A stretch of DNA of 64,000 nt, taken from positions 35,808 through 99,807 of the forward strand of contig NZ_LLZN01000051.1 in NCBI RefSeq assembly GCF_001509795.1, given 5' to 3'. The DNA is from Streptomyces sp. NRRL WC-3605 (lineage in GTDB: Bacteria > Actinomycetota > Actinomycetes > Streptomycetales > Streptomycetaceae). Made by a program: the position numbers and the translations under genes. This document shows positions 1 through 8,135 of the stretch, piece after piece (the stretch's first letter is position 1; the number at the start of each line of letters is the position of its first letter). Below the pieces are notes generated by a model that was not told the origin of the DNA, did no database searches, and saw only the letters and a list, made by a program, of their open reading frames with translations.

Positions 1-539
1 TAGTAGGTGGCGGTCATGCCGCCCTTCGAACCGCCCGTGGAGATCCAGTTCTCGCTGTAGATCTTCTTCAGCGCCGAGAAGATGCGGTGCTGGTCGCTGG
101 CCGCCTGCCAGATGTCCAGCTTCGACCAGTCGGCCGGCTCGGGTCGCGACGGAGTGAAGAAGCGGTACTCCATGGAGACCTGGTTGCCGTCCACGATCTG
201 CGTCGGCTCCGCGCGGCGCGGCGTCGTCGAGACGCTGTAGCCGCCGGTGTAGAACACCGTCGGCCGCGCGGTGTCCTTGTGCAGCACGGTGATCCGCTGC
301 TGGAACGTCCCCTTGGAGGGCCGGCGGTGGTCGACGGGCTGGGTGTAGTTGAGGACGAAGAAGCGGTACCCGGTGTACGGCTTCTCCTCGATCAGGCTCA
401 TGCCCGGGATCGAGAGCAGTCTCTCCTTGATGTCAGTGGTGCCGGTGGCCTCCGGCCCGGCGGCGGTGGCCGCCCCGGCCGAACTCAGTGTGCCTATGAG
501 CACCGTGAGCGCCAGCAGCCATCTGAGCGCCTTGCGCAT
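1..539 (-). CDS. Secreted S37-family (PS-10) tripeptidyl aminopeptidase, N-terminal part
   Basis: This is the first 179 residues of a secreted serine peptidase; the rest lies beyond the window's left edge. A signal peptide (MRK start, then a Leu/Ala/Thr core ending near SSAGAA) precedes the mature chain. The Ser171 nucleophile sits in G169-G-S-K-G-G174, the signature of peptidase family S37, which in Streptomyces removes tripeptides from secreted protein N-termini. The region with YTQPVDHRRP and FYTGGYSV is also typical of S37. The ATG at 539 was chosen because AGGGGAG stands five bases upstream; a GTG at 545 is in frame but sits on that ribosome site. The Asp and His of the triad are outside the window. 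Confidence 0.88.
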   Translation of the reverse strand, partial: MRKALRWLLALTVLIGTLSSAGAATAAGPEATGTTDIKERLLSIPGMSLIEEKPYTGYRFFVLNYTQPVDHRRPSKGTFQQRITVLHKDTARPTVFYTGGYSVSTTPRRAEPTQIVDGNQVSMEYRFFTPSRPEPADWSKLDIWQAASDQHRIFSALKKIYSENWISTGGSKGGMTATY

Positions 540-791
540 GCGCACTCCCCTGTGAGACATATGTGCGCCGGAAGCTACTCGACCAACTCCCCGCCACGCC
601 AGGGGACATAGGGAAAACCCTGTGTGACGGGAGGGGTTCGAGGGTCGGCAGAAGGGGAAGCGGGCATCCCATGTCCCTGACGACGCAGGGGCAGGGCGCG
701 TCCAAGCGCTTGCCGGACCGGCCCCGGACGTCCCGGGTGCCGGCGGACGCACGAATGCGGTCCGGGCTGAAGTAGGTGGCCCGGTCGGCGT

Positions 792-1655
792 TCATCGCGG
801 CAGCTCCATCAGGTGGCCCTCCGCGACGAGGCTGACATGGCCGCCCACGGTGACCCCGTGGCGCTGCGGGCCGATGTCGTAGGCGCCGATGCTCATCGAG
901 CTGGGCCGGCCCATGTGGCGGCCCTGACGCAGTGTCACGGTCTCACCCGCGACGAGCCGCCCGTGCCGGCGCAGATAGGCGGCGACGCAGCCGGCCGCGC
1001 TGCCCGTGGCGACGTCCTCCAGGATGCCGTCGTTGTTCCAGTGCCGGCCTTCGAGCTCGTCGGCGTCGAGCAGGTAGGCGAACTGCGCGCCCACCTGGCG
1101 GAGGGGCTCCGTGAGGTCGAAGCGGATGCGGGCCCTGTGCAGCAGCCCCGGCCGGACGGGGACGATGAGGTACCGCAGCCCGGTCGACACCACCTGCGGC
1201 CGCAGGCCGGGGTGCAGATCCTGCACTTCCAGGTCGAACCACGAGGACAGCCCCTCGATCTCCGGCTCCCCGAGGAACGACGCCGGCCCCTGGTCCAGAA
1301 CGCCCTCGTACGACTTGCCGTTCTGGCGGACCTTCACCCGCACCGTGCGCGCCTTCAGCTCCAGCTTCCAGTCGACCGGGCCACCCATGCCGGCGAGATG
1401 GTGCAGCACGGCGGCCGCGCCGATCACCGGGTGGCCCGCGAAGTCGAGTTCCTCGGACAGATCGAAGACCCGCGCCTGGAACCCGGGGCCGGCGTCGGCG
1501 TTCCAGGGGAGGAGGAAGACCGACTCGAAGTGGCGCAGTTCCTGCGTGATGCGGAGCATCTGCGCCGGGTCGAGGCCGGTTGCGTCGGGGAAGACGGCGA
1601 GGCTGTTGCCGCCGTAGGGGACGTCACTGAAGACGTTGACGTGGAGGAATCGCAT
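792..1655 (-). CDS. PhzF-family phenazine-biosynthesis-like isomerase
   Basis: A 287-residue protein with the length and two-lobed motif pattern of the PhzF/diaminopimelate-epimerase fold. The GNSLAVF motif near residue 16 carries the Asn-Ser pair, FAGHPVIGAA (about 73-82) is the first-lobe signature, and VATGSAAGCVAAYL (about 215-228) is the second-lobe signature that closes the active site. PhzF itself isomerises trans-2,3-dihydro-3-hydroxyanthranilate. No other phenazine gene is nearby, so this is better read as a PhzF-like isomerase of unknown substrate. It appears to be a single-gene unit, 112 bases downstream of the FAD monooxygenase gene on the same strand. Confidence 0.9.
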   Translation of the reverse strand: MRFLHVNVFSDVPYGGNSLAVFPDATGLDPAQMLRITQELRHFESVFLLPWNADAGPGFQARVFDLSEELDFAGHPVIGAAAVLHHLAGMGGPVDWKLELKARTVRVKVRQNGKSYEGVLDQGPASFLGEPEIEGLSSWFDLEVQDLHPGLRPQVVSTGLRYLIVPVRPGLLHRARIRFDLTEPLRQVGAQFAYLLDADELEGRHWNNDGILEDVATGSAAGCVAAYLRRHGRLVAGETVTLRQGRHMGRPSSMSIGAYDIGPQRHGVTVGGHVSLVAEGHLMELPR

Positions 1656-1767
1656 GTTCGGCCGGACTTTCGGGTGGATGTCGGGAGGGAGGATGGGGGT
1701 GTGAGCCTGAGGCGCCGGGGTGTGAGCCTGAGCGTCTGAGGGCCATCCTCGGCGCCGATGTGCCGCG

Positions 1768-2898
1768 TCAGCGGTAGTTCAGCTCGGCGAGCTCCGTGGC
1801 GAGCTTGGTGCGGAACGGAGTGTGGCCGAGCATCTGCAGGGCGATGTTGCGGACACCACGGGCAGCCGGGCGGCGCGTGGTGGCCAGGCGTGTCATGCGG
1901 TCGGCGAGCCTGACCACCTGCTCGGCGACGGGCCGGCGCGTGGCCTCGTACGCGTCGAGGGTTCCCGAGGCAAGGGCCCGGCCGAGGGCGTAGCCGTCCT
2001 GGATGCCCGTGTTCATGCCCTGCCCTCCGGCGGGGCTGTGCACGTGTGCGGCGTCGCCGGCCAGGAAGAGCCGCCCGGCCCGGTAGGAGTCGGCGACGCG
2101 GTGGTGCACCCGGAACCGGGAGGACCAGTGCACCTCGTGCGCGGTGGCCTGCCCGGGGACGCGCTCGTCCAGCATCCGCTGCAGGAAGGCCAGGTCGGCG
2201 GTCTGGGGAGCGTCGTCGACCGTGGCGACGATGCGGTAGCGGTCGCCGGGCAGCGGCGCGACCACGATCAGTCCGGCGCTGTGGAAGTTCAGGGACACCT
2301 CGCGCGGGCCCGGCGCCCAGCGCATGTACACGTCGGCGAGGACGAAGGACTCCGCATAGGCGCTTCCGGTGAAGCCGATGCCGGCGGCCTCGCGGACCGT
2401 GCTGTGCATGCCGTCGGCGCCGACGACGTAGTCGGCCCGTACGGTCTCCCCGCTGGTCATCGTGACGGTGACGCCGGACTCGTCCTGGACGACGGACGCC
2501 GCTTCGTAGGGACGGGAGGTGTCGGCACCCAGCTCCCGCAGCCGGGTGAGCAGGACGTCCTCGGTCTCGTTCTGCGCGACCATCAGCGTGTACGGGTGCG
2601 GCGTCGGCAGGCCGTCGAAGGGAATCGCCATCAGAGCGCGGGCGCCGTCACGGACGGAGAAGCGGGTGACCTTGATCCCGCGGCGCAGCAGCTCGGCGCA
2701 GGCGCCGAGCTCGTCGAGCACCTCGAGGGTGCGGGCGTGCACCACCGCGGCCCGGGAGGTGTTCGCGCCCTCCGCCTGGCGGTCGACCAGGACGAAGTCG
2801 ACGCCCGCCTGAGCGAGGGTGATCGCCAGCGCCAGCCCGGTGGGTCCGGCGCCGATGATCGCGACGCGGGTGCGGGAGGGGAGTGCGGGCCGGTTCAT
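1768..2898 (-). CDS. FAD-dependent monooxygenase (PHBH/aromatic hydroxylase type)
   Basis: A 376-residue class A flavoprotein monooxygenase. The Rossmann dinucleotide motif VAIIGAGPTGLALA is at the N-terminus, the conserved DG motif region appears as YVVGADGMHSTVR near the middle, and the FAD-phosphate motif GRLFLAGDAAHVHSPAGGQGMN lies near residue 270 (read in two parts). Such enzymes hydroxylate aromatic or polyketide substrates with NAD(P)H and oxygen. I chose the ATG at 2898, giving MNRPALPSR; an ATG at 2946 is in frame, but that longer start lies inside the operator-like repeats upstream. The repeats at 2929-3012 suggest control by a repressor not encoded next to it. Confidence 0.9.
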   Translation of the reverse strand: MNRPALPSRTRVAIIGAGPTGLALAITLAQAGVDFVLVDRQAEGANTSRAAVVHARTLEVLDELGACAELLRRGIKVTRFSVRDGARALMAIPFDGLPTPHPYTLMVAQNETEDVLLTRLRELGADTSRPYEAASVVQDESGVTVTMTSGETVRADYVVGADGMHSTVREAAGIGFTGSAYAESFVLADVYMRWAPGPREVSLNFHSAGLIVVAPLPGDRYRIVATVDDAPQTADLAFLQRMLDERVPGQATAHEVHWSSRFRVHHRVADSYRAGRLFLAGDAAHVHSPAGGQGMNTGIQDGYALGRALASGTLDAYEATRRPVAEQVVRLADRMTRLATTRRPAARGVRNIALQMLGHTPFRTKLATELAELNYR

Positions 2899-2928
2899 GA
2901 GAATCTCTTGCTCCGTCGAAGATGTGTG

Positions 2929-3012
2929 CCAACATTTGTTGGCCATCGCTTGTTGTCATAGTGCGCCCTGGAGGCGCGCTAAGTCAACAGCTGTTGGCCT
3001 ACGCTTGTTGGC
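2929..3012. promoter_or_regulatory. Repeated operator upstream of the FAD monooxygenase
   Basis: Two copies of a 19-base sequence, TGTTGGCCATCGCTTGTTG at 2937-2955 and TGTTGGCCTACGCTTGTTG at 2992-3010, differ at two positions and lie exactly 55 bases apart, near five helical turns. Each starts beside a dyad: CCAACA-TT-TGTTGG (2929-2942) and the perfect palindrome CAACAGCTGTTG (2985-2996). The position just upstream of the 2898 start fits a MarR or TetR operator. Confidence 0.6.
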
Positions 3013-3138
3013 TCGACGGGTGGGAGGGTGCGCGGGCCCGCGCCGTCGGGCGCGCGCAGGGGCAGCCAAGCCCTCCGCCGAAACGGCCGAACGCCGGCCC
3101 GGTCAGGCACCGGGCCGGCGTACGACGTGCTCCCCGCG

Positions 3139-4200
3139 TCAGCTTCGCGCGGCGCGAAGCGGTTCACCGACGCTCCGGAGGTGGCGCAGCGCCTCCCGGT
3201 GGGAGTCGATGAGACCGGTCTGGTGGTACGGGATGCCCAGTTCCGCGCAGTACTGCTCGGTGATGGCCTGGGCGCGGCCGAGAGCCGGGGTGGGCATGCT
3301 CGGGAACAGGTGATGCTCGATCTGGTAGTTCAGCCCGCCCATGAAGACGTCGACCAGGGCGCCGCCGCGGACGTTGCGCGACGTGAGGACCTGGCGGCGC
3401 AGGAAGTCCAGCCGGGTGCCCTCCTCGATCATCGGCATCCCCTTGTGGTTCGGTGCGAACACCGACCCGAGGTAGATGCCGAACAGCCCCTGGTGGACGG
3501 CGATGAACGCCAGCGCCTTGCCCGGCGAAAGGACGGAGAAAAGGGCGCCGAAATACAGTCCGAAATGCATCACGAGCAGCGTTCCCTCGAGCACGGGACG
3601 TTTCACCGAGCGGCTCCCCAGAGCCCGGAAACTGCTGAAGCTGAGATTCAGCCCTTCCAAGGTCAGCAGGGGAAAGAAGAGCGCCGCCTGATGCTTGCCG
3701 ACGAAGCGGGGGAGGCCCTGCGCTTTACGGGCCTGTCGCCGCGACCAGACGAGAATGTCCGGCGCCACGTCGGGGTCCTTGCCTTCGTGGTTGGGATTCG
3801 CGTGGTGCCGGGTGTGCTTGTTCATCCACCAGCCGTAGCTCATGCCGAGCAGCAGGTCGGCGACCAGGAGGCCGCCCGCCTCGCTGGGCCGTCGGCGGGA
3901 GAACACCTGCCGGTGGGCGAGGTCGTGGGCGGCGAGCCCGAGCTGACCGAAGACCACGGCCAGGGCGACCGCGACGAGGAGCTGCCCCCAGCTGTCTCCC
4001 AGGGTGAAAAAGGCGACTGTCGACCAGGCGAGAGCAAGCGCCACCGCGCCGAAACGCACGGTGTAATACAGCGGGCGACGCCGGAGAAGACCGGCCGCGG
4101 TGATCCGGCGGGACAATTCGGAGAAGTCGCTTCCATCGCGCCGTTCGTCTTGCCTTCGTTGCGTGGGCGGACCTGCCGGAAGAACCGTGGGATGCGTCAT
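3139..4200 (-). CDS. Membrane fatty-acid desaturase (acyl-lipid type)
   Basis: A 353-residue membrane desaturase that introduces a double bond into membrane acyl chains using a di-iron centre. All three histidine boxes are present: HDLAHRQ (about residue 98), HTRHHANPNH (about 135) and QIEHHLFPSMP (about 300). Hydrophobic segments lie before the first box and between the second and third, as in the DesA/linoleoyl-CoA desaturase group. No ferredoxin or reductase gene adjoins it. The start MTHPTVLP at 4200 was preferred over the in-frame extension upstream, which is low-complexity Pro/Arg sequence. No good ribosome site precedes it. Confidence 0.9.
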   Translation of the reverse strand: MTHPTVLPAGPPTQRRQDERRDGSDFSELSRRITAAGLLRRRPLYYTVRFGAVALALAWSTVAFFTLGDSWGQLLVAVALAVVFGQLGLAAHDLAHRQVFSRRRPSEAGGLLVADLLLGMSYGWWMNKHTRHHANPNHEGKDPDVAPDILVWSRRQARKAQGLPRFVGKHQAALFFPLLTLEGLNLSFSSFRALGSRSVKRPVLEGTLLVMHFGLYFGALFSVLSPGKALAFIAVHQGLFGIYLGSVFAPNHKGMPMIEEGTRLDFLRRQVLTSRNVRGGALVDVFMGGLNYQIEHHLFPSMPTPALGRAQAITEQYCAELGIPYHQTGLIDSHREALRHLRSVGEPLRAARS

Positions 4201-4313
4201 GACGGTAAGTATCTGAACCGTGCACCGACCGCGGAATGACGGTCGCCCCCGAGGTGGGGGAGGGGGTAGCACCACCTTGAGGGTGTGGATTGCCCGGGGC
4301 CGCTCCCTTCGCG

Positions 4314-4400
4314 GCCTCGGGCGAGGGCGGTGACCGCCTCGGACGAGGGGGTGACCGCCTCGGGCGAGGGCGGTGACCGTCTCAGGCGAGGGCGGTGACC
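4314..4400. repeat. Four tandem 21-22-base units at the 3' end of the DUF1772 gene
   Basis: Units at 4314-4335, 4336-4356, 4357-4378 and 4379-4400 follow the pattern GCCTCGGGCGAGGGCGGTGACC with one to three changes each. The last unit is the reverse complement of the final codons (VTALA-stop) of the gene ending at 4382, so the array reads as repeated copies of that gene's stop region. Confidence 0.85.
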
Positions 4401-4828
4401 AGGAGTGTGAAGGCGGCGATGATGACGGCGACACGGACATAGTGGTAGCGGTCCCAGCGGTTCATCTGCTCCTTCCAGTCCGCCGGCCGGTTCTCGGGCG
4501 TCCACGTCTTGCCGCGGTTGTTGATCGGGACGAGCAGCAGGACCGACATGACGACACTGACCAGCAGCAGCGCACCGGCGACGACGAGGAGGGCCGTGCC
4601 GTCCTCGTTCCAGGTGACCGCGGCCCACAGTGCGGTGAGCAGCAGTGAGCCTATGTACCAGAACGGCATGAGCGCGCCGAGCATCCGGCCGCCGTGAGCA
4701 CGGGCGAGTTGGTCGCTGTCCTCGGGGAGGGCGCTGAAGATCCGGTTCATGACGAAGGCGACCGCGAACTCCACCCCGACCATCAGTCCGACGATCACGG
4801 TGGTGGCGACTTCCAGGACGTTGAGCAT
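4382..4828 (-). CDS. DUF1772 (anthrone-oxygenase-like) membrane protein
   Basis: A 148-residue protein with four hydrophobic helices, at about residues 5-28, 52-72, 82-105 and 128-146. The RWDRYHYVR segment before the last helix and the general layout match DUF1772, a family related to anthrone oxygenases but mostly of unknown role. It is divergent from the TetR gene at 4921 and shares an intergenic region with two matching palindromes, so that regulator very likely represses it. Whether it oxidises a substrate or only acts in the membrane cannot be told from the sequence. Confidence 0.85.
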   Translation of the reverse strand: MLNVLEVATTVIVGLMVGVEFAVAFVMNRIFSALPEDSDQLARAHGGRMLGALMPFWYIGSLLLTALWAAVTWNEDGTALLVVAGALLLVSVVMSVLLLVPINNRGKTWTPENRPADWKEQMNRWDRYHYVRVAVIIAAFTLLVTALA

Positions 4829-4846
4829 GACGACCCCTCCGGCTAT

Positions 4847-4859
4847 CTAGCGTTGCTAG
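4847..4859. promoter_or_regulatory. TetR-type operator 1
   Basis: CTAGCGTTGCTAG, a perfect 5-base inverted repeat with a 3-base centre, stands 19 bases upstream of the DUF1772 start at 4828. It nearly repeats operator 2 at 4898. Confidence 0.7.
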
Positions 4860-4897
4860 CTGACGGGTCAACGCTAACTCTGCCTACGCTCGATTGT

Positions 4898-4910
4898 CTA
4901 GCGGTGCTAG
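4898..4910. promoter_or_regulatory. TetR-type operator 2
   Basis: CTAGCGGTGCTAG differs from operator 1 at one central base and starts 51 bases from it. It ends within ten bases of the TetR start codon, so the regulator probably represses itself as well as DUF1772. Confidence 0.7.
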
Positions 4911-4920
4911 GATGGAAGTC

Positions 4921-5499
4921 ATGTCGGTCAAGGAACGCAAGGAACGCGAACGGGCGCAGCGCGAGCGCCTCATCGTCGCCACGGCCCGGGAGCTCGCCGA
5001 GGAACAGGGTTGGGACGCGGTCACCACCCGCCGGCTCGCCGAGCGCATCGAGTACAGCCAGCCCGTCCTGTACAGCCACTTCCGCGGCAAACGCGAGATC
5101 ATCGGCGCCGTCGCCCGGGAAGGGGCGGCCGAGATGGCCGTGGCGGTGCGGGCCGCGGTGGCTGGCGCCGACGGCCCGCGTGACCGGGTCGCCGCCCTCG
5201 CCCGGGCCTACCTGGACTTCGCCGAGCGCAATCCGGCGGTCTACGACGCCCTGTTCGACCTCGACGGCGGCCTGGCGTTCGCGCAGGAGGACACCCCCGG
5301 CGAGCTCAAGGACGCCTTCGCCGCCCTGCTGGAGACCCTGGGCGAGGTCGCCGGGGACGGTGTCCACCCGGGGCTGTTCACCGAGACGTTCTGGGCGTCC
5401 CTGCACGGACTGGCCACTCTGACCCGGGCGCGACGCCTGCCGCCGGAGGACACGGAGCGCAGGATCGAGCTGCTGGTGGACCGCCTCGCCGTGATGTGA
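4921..5499 (+). CDS. TetR-family repressor
   Basis: A 192-residue TetR regulator. The N-terminal three-helix DNA-binding domain is clear (residues about 8-58: RERLIVATARELAEEQG, the VTTRRLAERI turn, and YSQPVLYSHFRGKREI as recognition helix and its cap). The C-terminal part is a helical ligand-binding and dimerisation domain, similar to the TetR_C_33/WHG group, with VYDALFDLDGG and the FWASLHGLATL helix. The ATG at 4921 has GGAAG six bases upstream; an ATG at 4912 is in frame but abuts operator 2. It is divergent from DUF1772, its probable target. Confidence 0.9.
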   Translation: MSVKERKERERAQRERLIVATARELAEEQGWDAVTTRRLAERIEYSQPVLYSHFRGKREIIGAVAREGAAEMAVAVRAAVAGADGPRDRVAALARAYLDFAERNPAVYDALFDLDGGLAFAQEDTPGELKDAFAALLETLGEVAGDGVHPGLFTETFWASLHGLATLTRARRLPPEDTERRIELLVDRLAVM

Positions 5500-5502
5500 A
5501 CG

Positions 5503-5594
5503 TCAGCCCCGCCGGGCCGTATCGCGATTCAGCCCCGCCGGGCGGTATCGCGATTCAGCCCCGCCGGGCGGTATCGCGATTCAGCTCTGCCGGG
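5503..5594. repeat. Tandem 26-base repeats between convergent genes
   Basis: Three full units (5503-5528, 5529-5554, 5555-5580) and a 14-base partial (5581-5594). Each begins TCAGCCCCGCCGGGC and ends GTATCGCGAT, so each contains a GC-rich dyad and the palindrome TCGCGA. The partial copy holds the stop codon (TCA on this strand, 5581-5583) of the MFS gene; the array follows the TetR stop by three bases. It may act as a two-way terminator. Confidence 0.85.
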
Positions 5595-7098
5595 AGTGCA
5601 CAGGACTGTTCGCGACCTCCTGCGGACACTTCCGGTGCGGGGCCCGCGTCCGCCGGTCGCGGACCCAGTCCGACGTGGCCAGCGCCAGCGAGGCCAGCAT
5701 GCCGACGATCCCGGTGCCCAGGGCGATGACGAGGGCGTTCTGGTAGTCCTTGCCGTCTCCGAGCACCATGTAGAAGAGGCCGGGCAGGGCGGCGGTGCCC
5801 ACCGCGGCGCCGAGCCGCTGCCCCGTCTGCAGCGCCCCTCCGGCCGCGCCGGCCATGTGCACGGGCACGTCCCGCAGGGTCATCGTGATGTTCGGCGACA
5901 CCACGAACCCCCCTGCGATGCCCCCGAGGAACAGCACGGGGGCGGCGATCCACGGAGCGACGTCGAGCGGCGCGAACCGCAGCAGCAGCGCGGCTCCGCC
6001 CAGCCCGCAGATCACCCCCGCCAGCCCGCACACGGTCAGCAGCCGGCCGAACCGGTCCACCAGCCGCCCCGCGAGCACCGCGGCCCCGGCCGAGCCGAGC
6101 GCGAACGGGGTCACGGCGAGCCCCGACTCCAGGGGCGAGAAGTTCCGCCCGTCCTGGTAGAAGAGGGCGAAGACGAGCCAGACGCCGCTGAACCCGATGA
6201 AGTACAGCGTGCCGACACCGGCGCCCACGGCATAACCGCGCACCGTGGTGAACAGCCGTGGATCGAGCAGCGGCCTCGTCCCCCGGGCGACCAGACGGTA
6301 CTGCCGGCGCACGAAGAGGAACAGGACCGCGGCGCCGACGAGGAACAGCCACCACAGCCGGCCCAGCCCGCCTGCCTCCGCCTGCACGAGCGGATACATC
6401 AGGGCCAGGACGCCGAGCCCCAGGAGCAGCACACCGGGGACATCCACGTGTCCCCGCCCGGAGCGCCGGGTGCGCGGCAGGAGACGCCGTCCGAGCAGGA
6501 CGGCGAGGATGCCGATGGGGACGTTGACGTAGAAGATCCAGCGCCACCCCTGCGCGCCGTCGGCCAGCGCCAGGATCATCCCGCCGACGAGAGGGCCGGA
6601 CGCCGACGAGATGCCGACGGTCGCCCCGAAGTAGCCGAAGGCACGGCCGCGTTCCGCGCCGCGGAACATCTGCTGGATGAGCGCGGAGTTCTGCGGCGCC
6701 ATGAATCCCGCGGCCAGGCCCTGCGCGAGACGGGCCACCACCAGGAGCGTGATGTCGGGAGCCGCACCGCAGGCCGCGCTGAAGAGCACGAAGCCGCACA
6801 ACGCCGTCAGGAAGATACGGCGCCGGTCCAGGGCGTCGCCCAGCCGCCCGGCGGTGACCAGGGCGAGGGCGAACGTGAGGGTGTATCCCGACACCACCCA
6901 CTGCACCTGCGCGGGGGAGGCGTGCAGGTCGCGCTGCACGGTGGGCAGGGCCACCGCCACGATCGTGACGTCCAGCAGGCTCATGAAGCCCGCCACCAGG
7001 GTGACCCACAGCGCCCGCCACCGGCGCGGGTCCGGCTGATACTCGCCCGTCCGGCCACCGGGGTCCCGGTCGCCCGCCGCTGACGCCGACGCTGTCAC
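5581..7098 (-). CDS. MFS drug exporter, DHA2 (14-TM, EmrB/QacA) family
   Basis: A 505-residue proton-driven exporter. It carries the motif A region GRLGDALDRRRIF after helix 2, the DHA signature in helix 1 (LDVTIVAVALPTVQRDL) and the helix 5 motif C-like run GPLVGG. About fourteen hydrophobic helices can be counted. The GTG at 7098 was chosen because AGAGGA lies seven bases upstream and because 7098 immediately precedes the Ser/Ala-rich N-terminus. The C-terminus (about 30 residues) is basic and cytoplasmic. Substrates are unknown; homologues export antibiotics and dyes. It converges on the TetR gene at 4921, with the tandem repeats between their stops. Confidence 0.9.
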   Translation of the reverse strand: MTASASAAGDRDPGGRTGEYQPDPRRWRALWVTLVAGFMSLLDVTIVAVALPTVQRDLHASPAQVQWVVSGYTLTFALALVTAGRLGDALDRRRIFLTALCGFVLFSAACGAAPDITLLVVARLAQGLAAGFMAPQNSALIQQMFRGAERGRAFGYFGATVGISSASGPLVGGMILALADGAQGWRWIFYVNVPIGILAVLLGRRLLPRTRRSGRGHVDVPGVLLLGLGVLALMYPLVQAEAGGLGRLWWLFLVGAAVLFLFVRRQYRLVARGTRPLLDPRLFTTVRGYAVGAGVGTLYFIGFSGVWLVFALFYQDGRNFSPLESGLAVTPFALGSAGAAVLAGRLVDRFGRLLTVCGLAGVICGLGGAALLLRFAPLDVAPWIAAPVLFLGGIAGGFVVSPNITMTLRDVPVHMAGAAGGALQTGQRLGAAVGTAALPGLFYMVLGDGKDYQNALVIALGTGIVGMLASLALATSDWVRDRRTRAPHRKCPQEVANSPVHSRQS

Positions 7099-7205
7099 AT
7101 GGAGTCCTCTCACACCGCCCGGTCGAACAGGTCCCCGGTTCCCCCGACGTACGCCGCGCACACCCGGCCGCCCTCGAACGGTCCACGCGCGGGGCGCCCC
7201 CGCAT

Positions 7206-7733
7206 TCAGCGAGGCGGTGGATAGATCAGCGAGCCGTCGACGACCTGGGCGTGAGGACTCAGCGTCCCCGGAGAGGACGAGGTCGCCGACATGATGTGCA
7301 CGACCTCCACACCGGCGACGATCAGGGCATCCGTGATCAGCCGCCGATGGCACCGCCACGGCACCGCCTCGCTGCACATGATCGCGGGCCGTTCACGTGC
7401 CGCCAGCTCCAGCAACTCGCCGAGCCCTTCGGCGAACGCGGGCGTGCTCATGTGGTCGGCGTAGTCACGGAAGGCCTTGACCCGCCAGGCCCCGTTCGGA
7501 CTCGGCACCCCCACCGGAGTGTGCCGTCGGCCGCCCAGCTCCCGGATCCACCGATAGCCGATGTCGGGCGGCAGGGCCTCGACGACCGCTTCCTGGTTCC
7601 ACTGCGGATGCTTCCGGGACGAGGGGTACGACCGGACGTCCACCAGACACGTGACGCCGTTGCCGCGCAGCATGCCGACGACGTCGTCGAAGCCGCGGGT
7701 GGAGTGCCCGATCGTGTACACGCGGTCCGTCAT
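7206..7733 (-). CDS. DUF488 domain protein
   Basis: A 175-residue DUF488 protein. The family signature is complete: the N-terminal YTIGHSTRGFDDVVGML, the VDVRSYPSSRKHPQWN segment, RELGGRR, and the C-terminal cysteine/histidine patch MCSEAVPWRCHRRLI. DUF488 proteins are widespread and uncharacterised; the last motif resembles a metal or nucleotide site but no activity is established. It begins 43 bases upstream-side of the small DUF2945 gene on the same strand, so the two may be co-transcribed (DUF2945 first). Confidence 0.9.
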   Translation of the reverse strand: MTDRVYTIGHSTRGFDDVVGMLRGNGVTCLVDVRSYPSSRKHPQWNQEAVVEALPPDIGYRWIRELGGRRHTPVGVPSPNGAWRVKAFRDYADHMSTPAFAEGLGELLELAARERPAIMCSEAVPWRCHRRLITDALIVAGVEVVHIMSATSSSPGTLSPHAQVVDGSLIYPPPR

Positions 7734-7776
7734 CGCACTGCCTCGCCGCCCAAGCCGCTCCGGGAAAGCCTGCCGC

Positions 7777-7986
7777 CTACAGCTTCGTCAGTGCCCCGCC
7801 CTTGTGCATGGCGACATGACCGGTCTTGTCGCTCTTGATCTCGTACTGCGGATCCTCTTGCGAGCAGTGCCGGGTGTGCCCCTTGTACTCCACGTCGCGC
7901 GTGTGCTCCTTGACGATGACGCCTTCGACGTGACCCGCCTCGGAATTCCACCGCACCCGTTGACCGAAGGCGAACTGGTCAGTCAT
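7777..7986 (-). CDS. DUF2945 (hypervirulence-associated TUDOR-like) small protein
   Basis: A 69-residue protein matching DUF2945. The GQRVRWNSEAG start and the VKEHTRDVEYKGH centre are followed by YEIKSDKTGHVAMHKGGALTKL, the family's conserved end. Predicted to be a small beta-barrel related to TUDOR domains. The family is common in bacteria and fungi; its biochemical role is not known. It precedes the DUF488 gene in the same orientation. Confidence 0.88.
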   Translation of the reverse strand: MTDQFAFGQRVRWNSEAGHVEGVIVKEHTRDVEYKGHTRHCSQEDPQYEIKSDKTGHVAMHKGGALTKL

Positions 7987-8135
7987 CGCGATCTCCCTTC
8001 TCCCGGCGCGGCATCCGCTCCGTGCCCGACTTCTGGCCCTGCCGCGTCACGCCGCGCCGGGTGCCCCGGGCCACGGCGTCCAACCGTGCGGAAAACCGGT
8101 GTCCGCCGTCCGTCCCCCGGTGATAGACACCCGGT

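Noticed and set aside
813..1739. Long plus-strand frame opposite the PhzF gene
   Set aside because: Shadow of the GC-rich PhzF frame: Arg/Val/His-rich, no motif; PhzF motifs are clear on the other strand.
3028..4239. Long plus-strand frame over the desaturase
   Set aside because: Antisense shadow; the histidine boxes prove the minus-strand gene.
5596..7083. 495-codon plus-strand frame
   Set aside because: Antisense of the MFS gene, rich in Gln/His/Arg without membrane helices or motifs.
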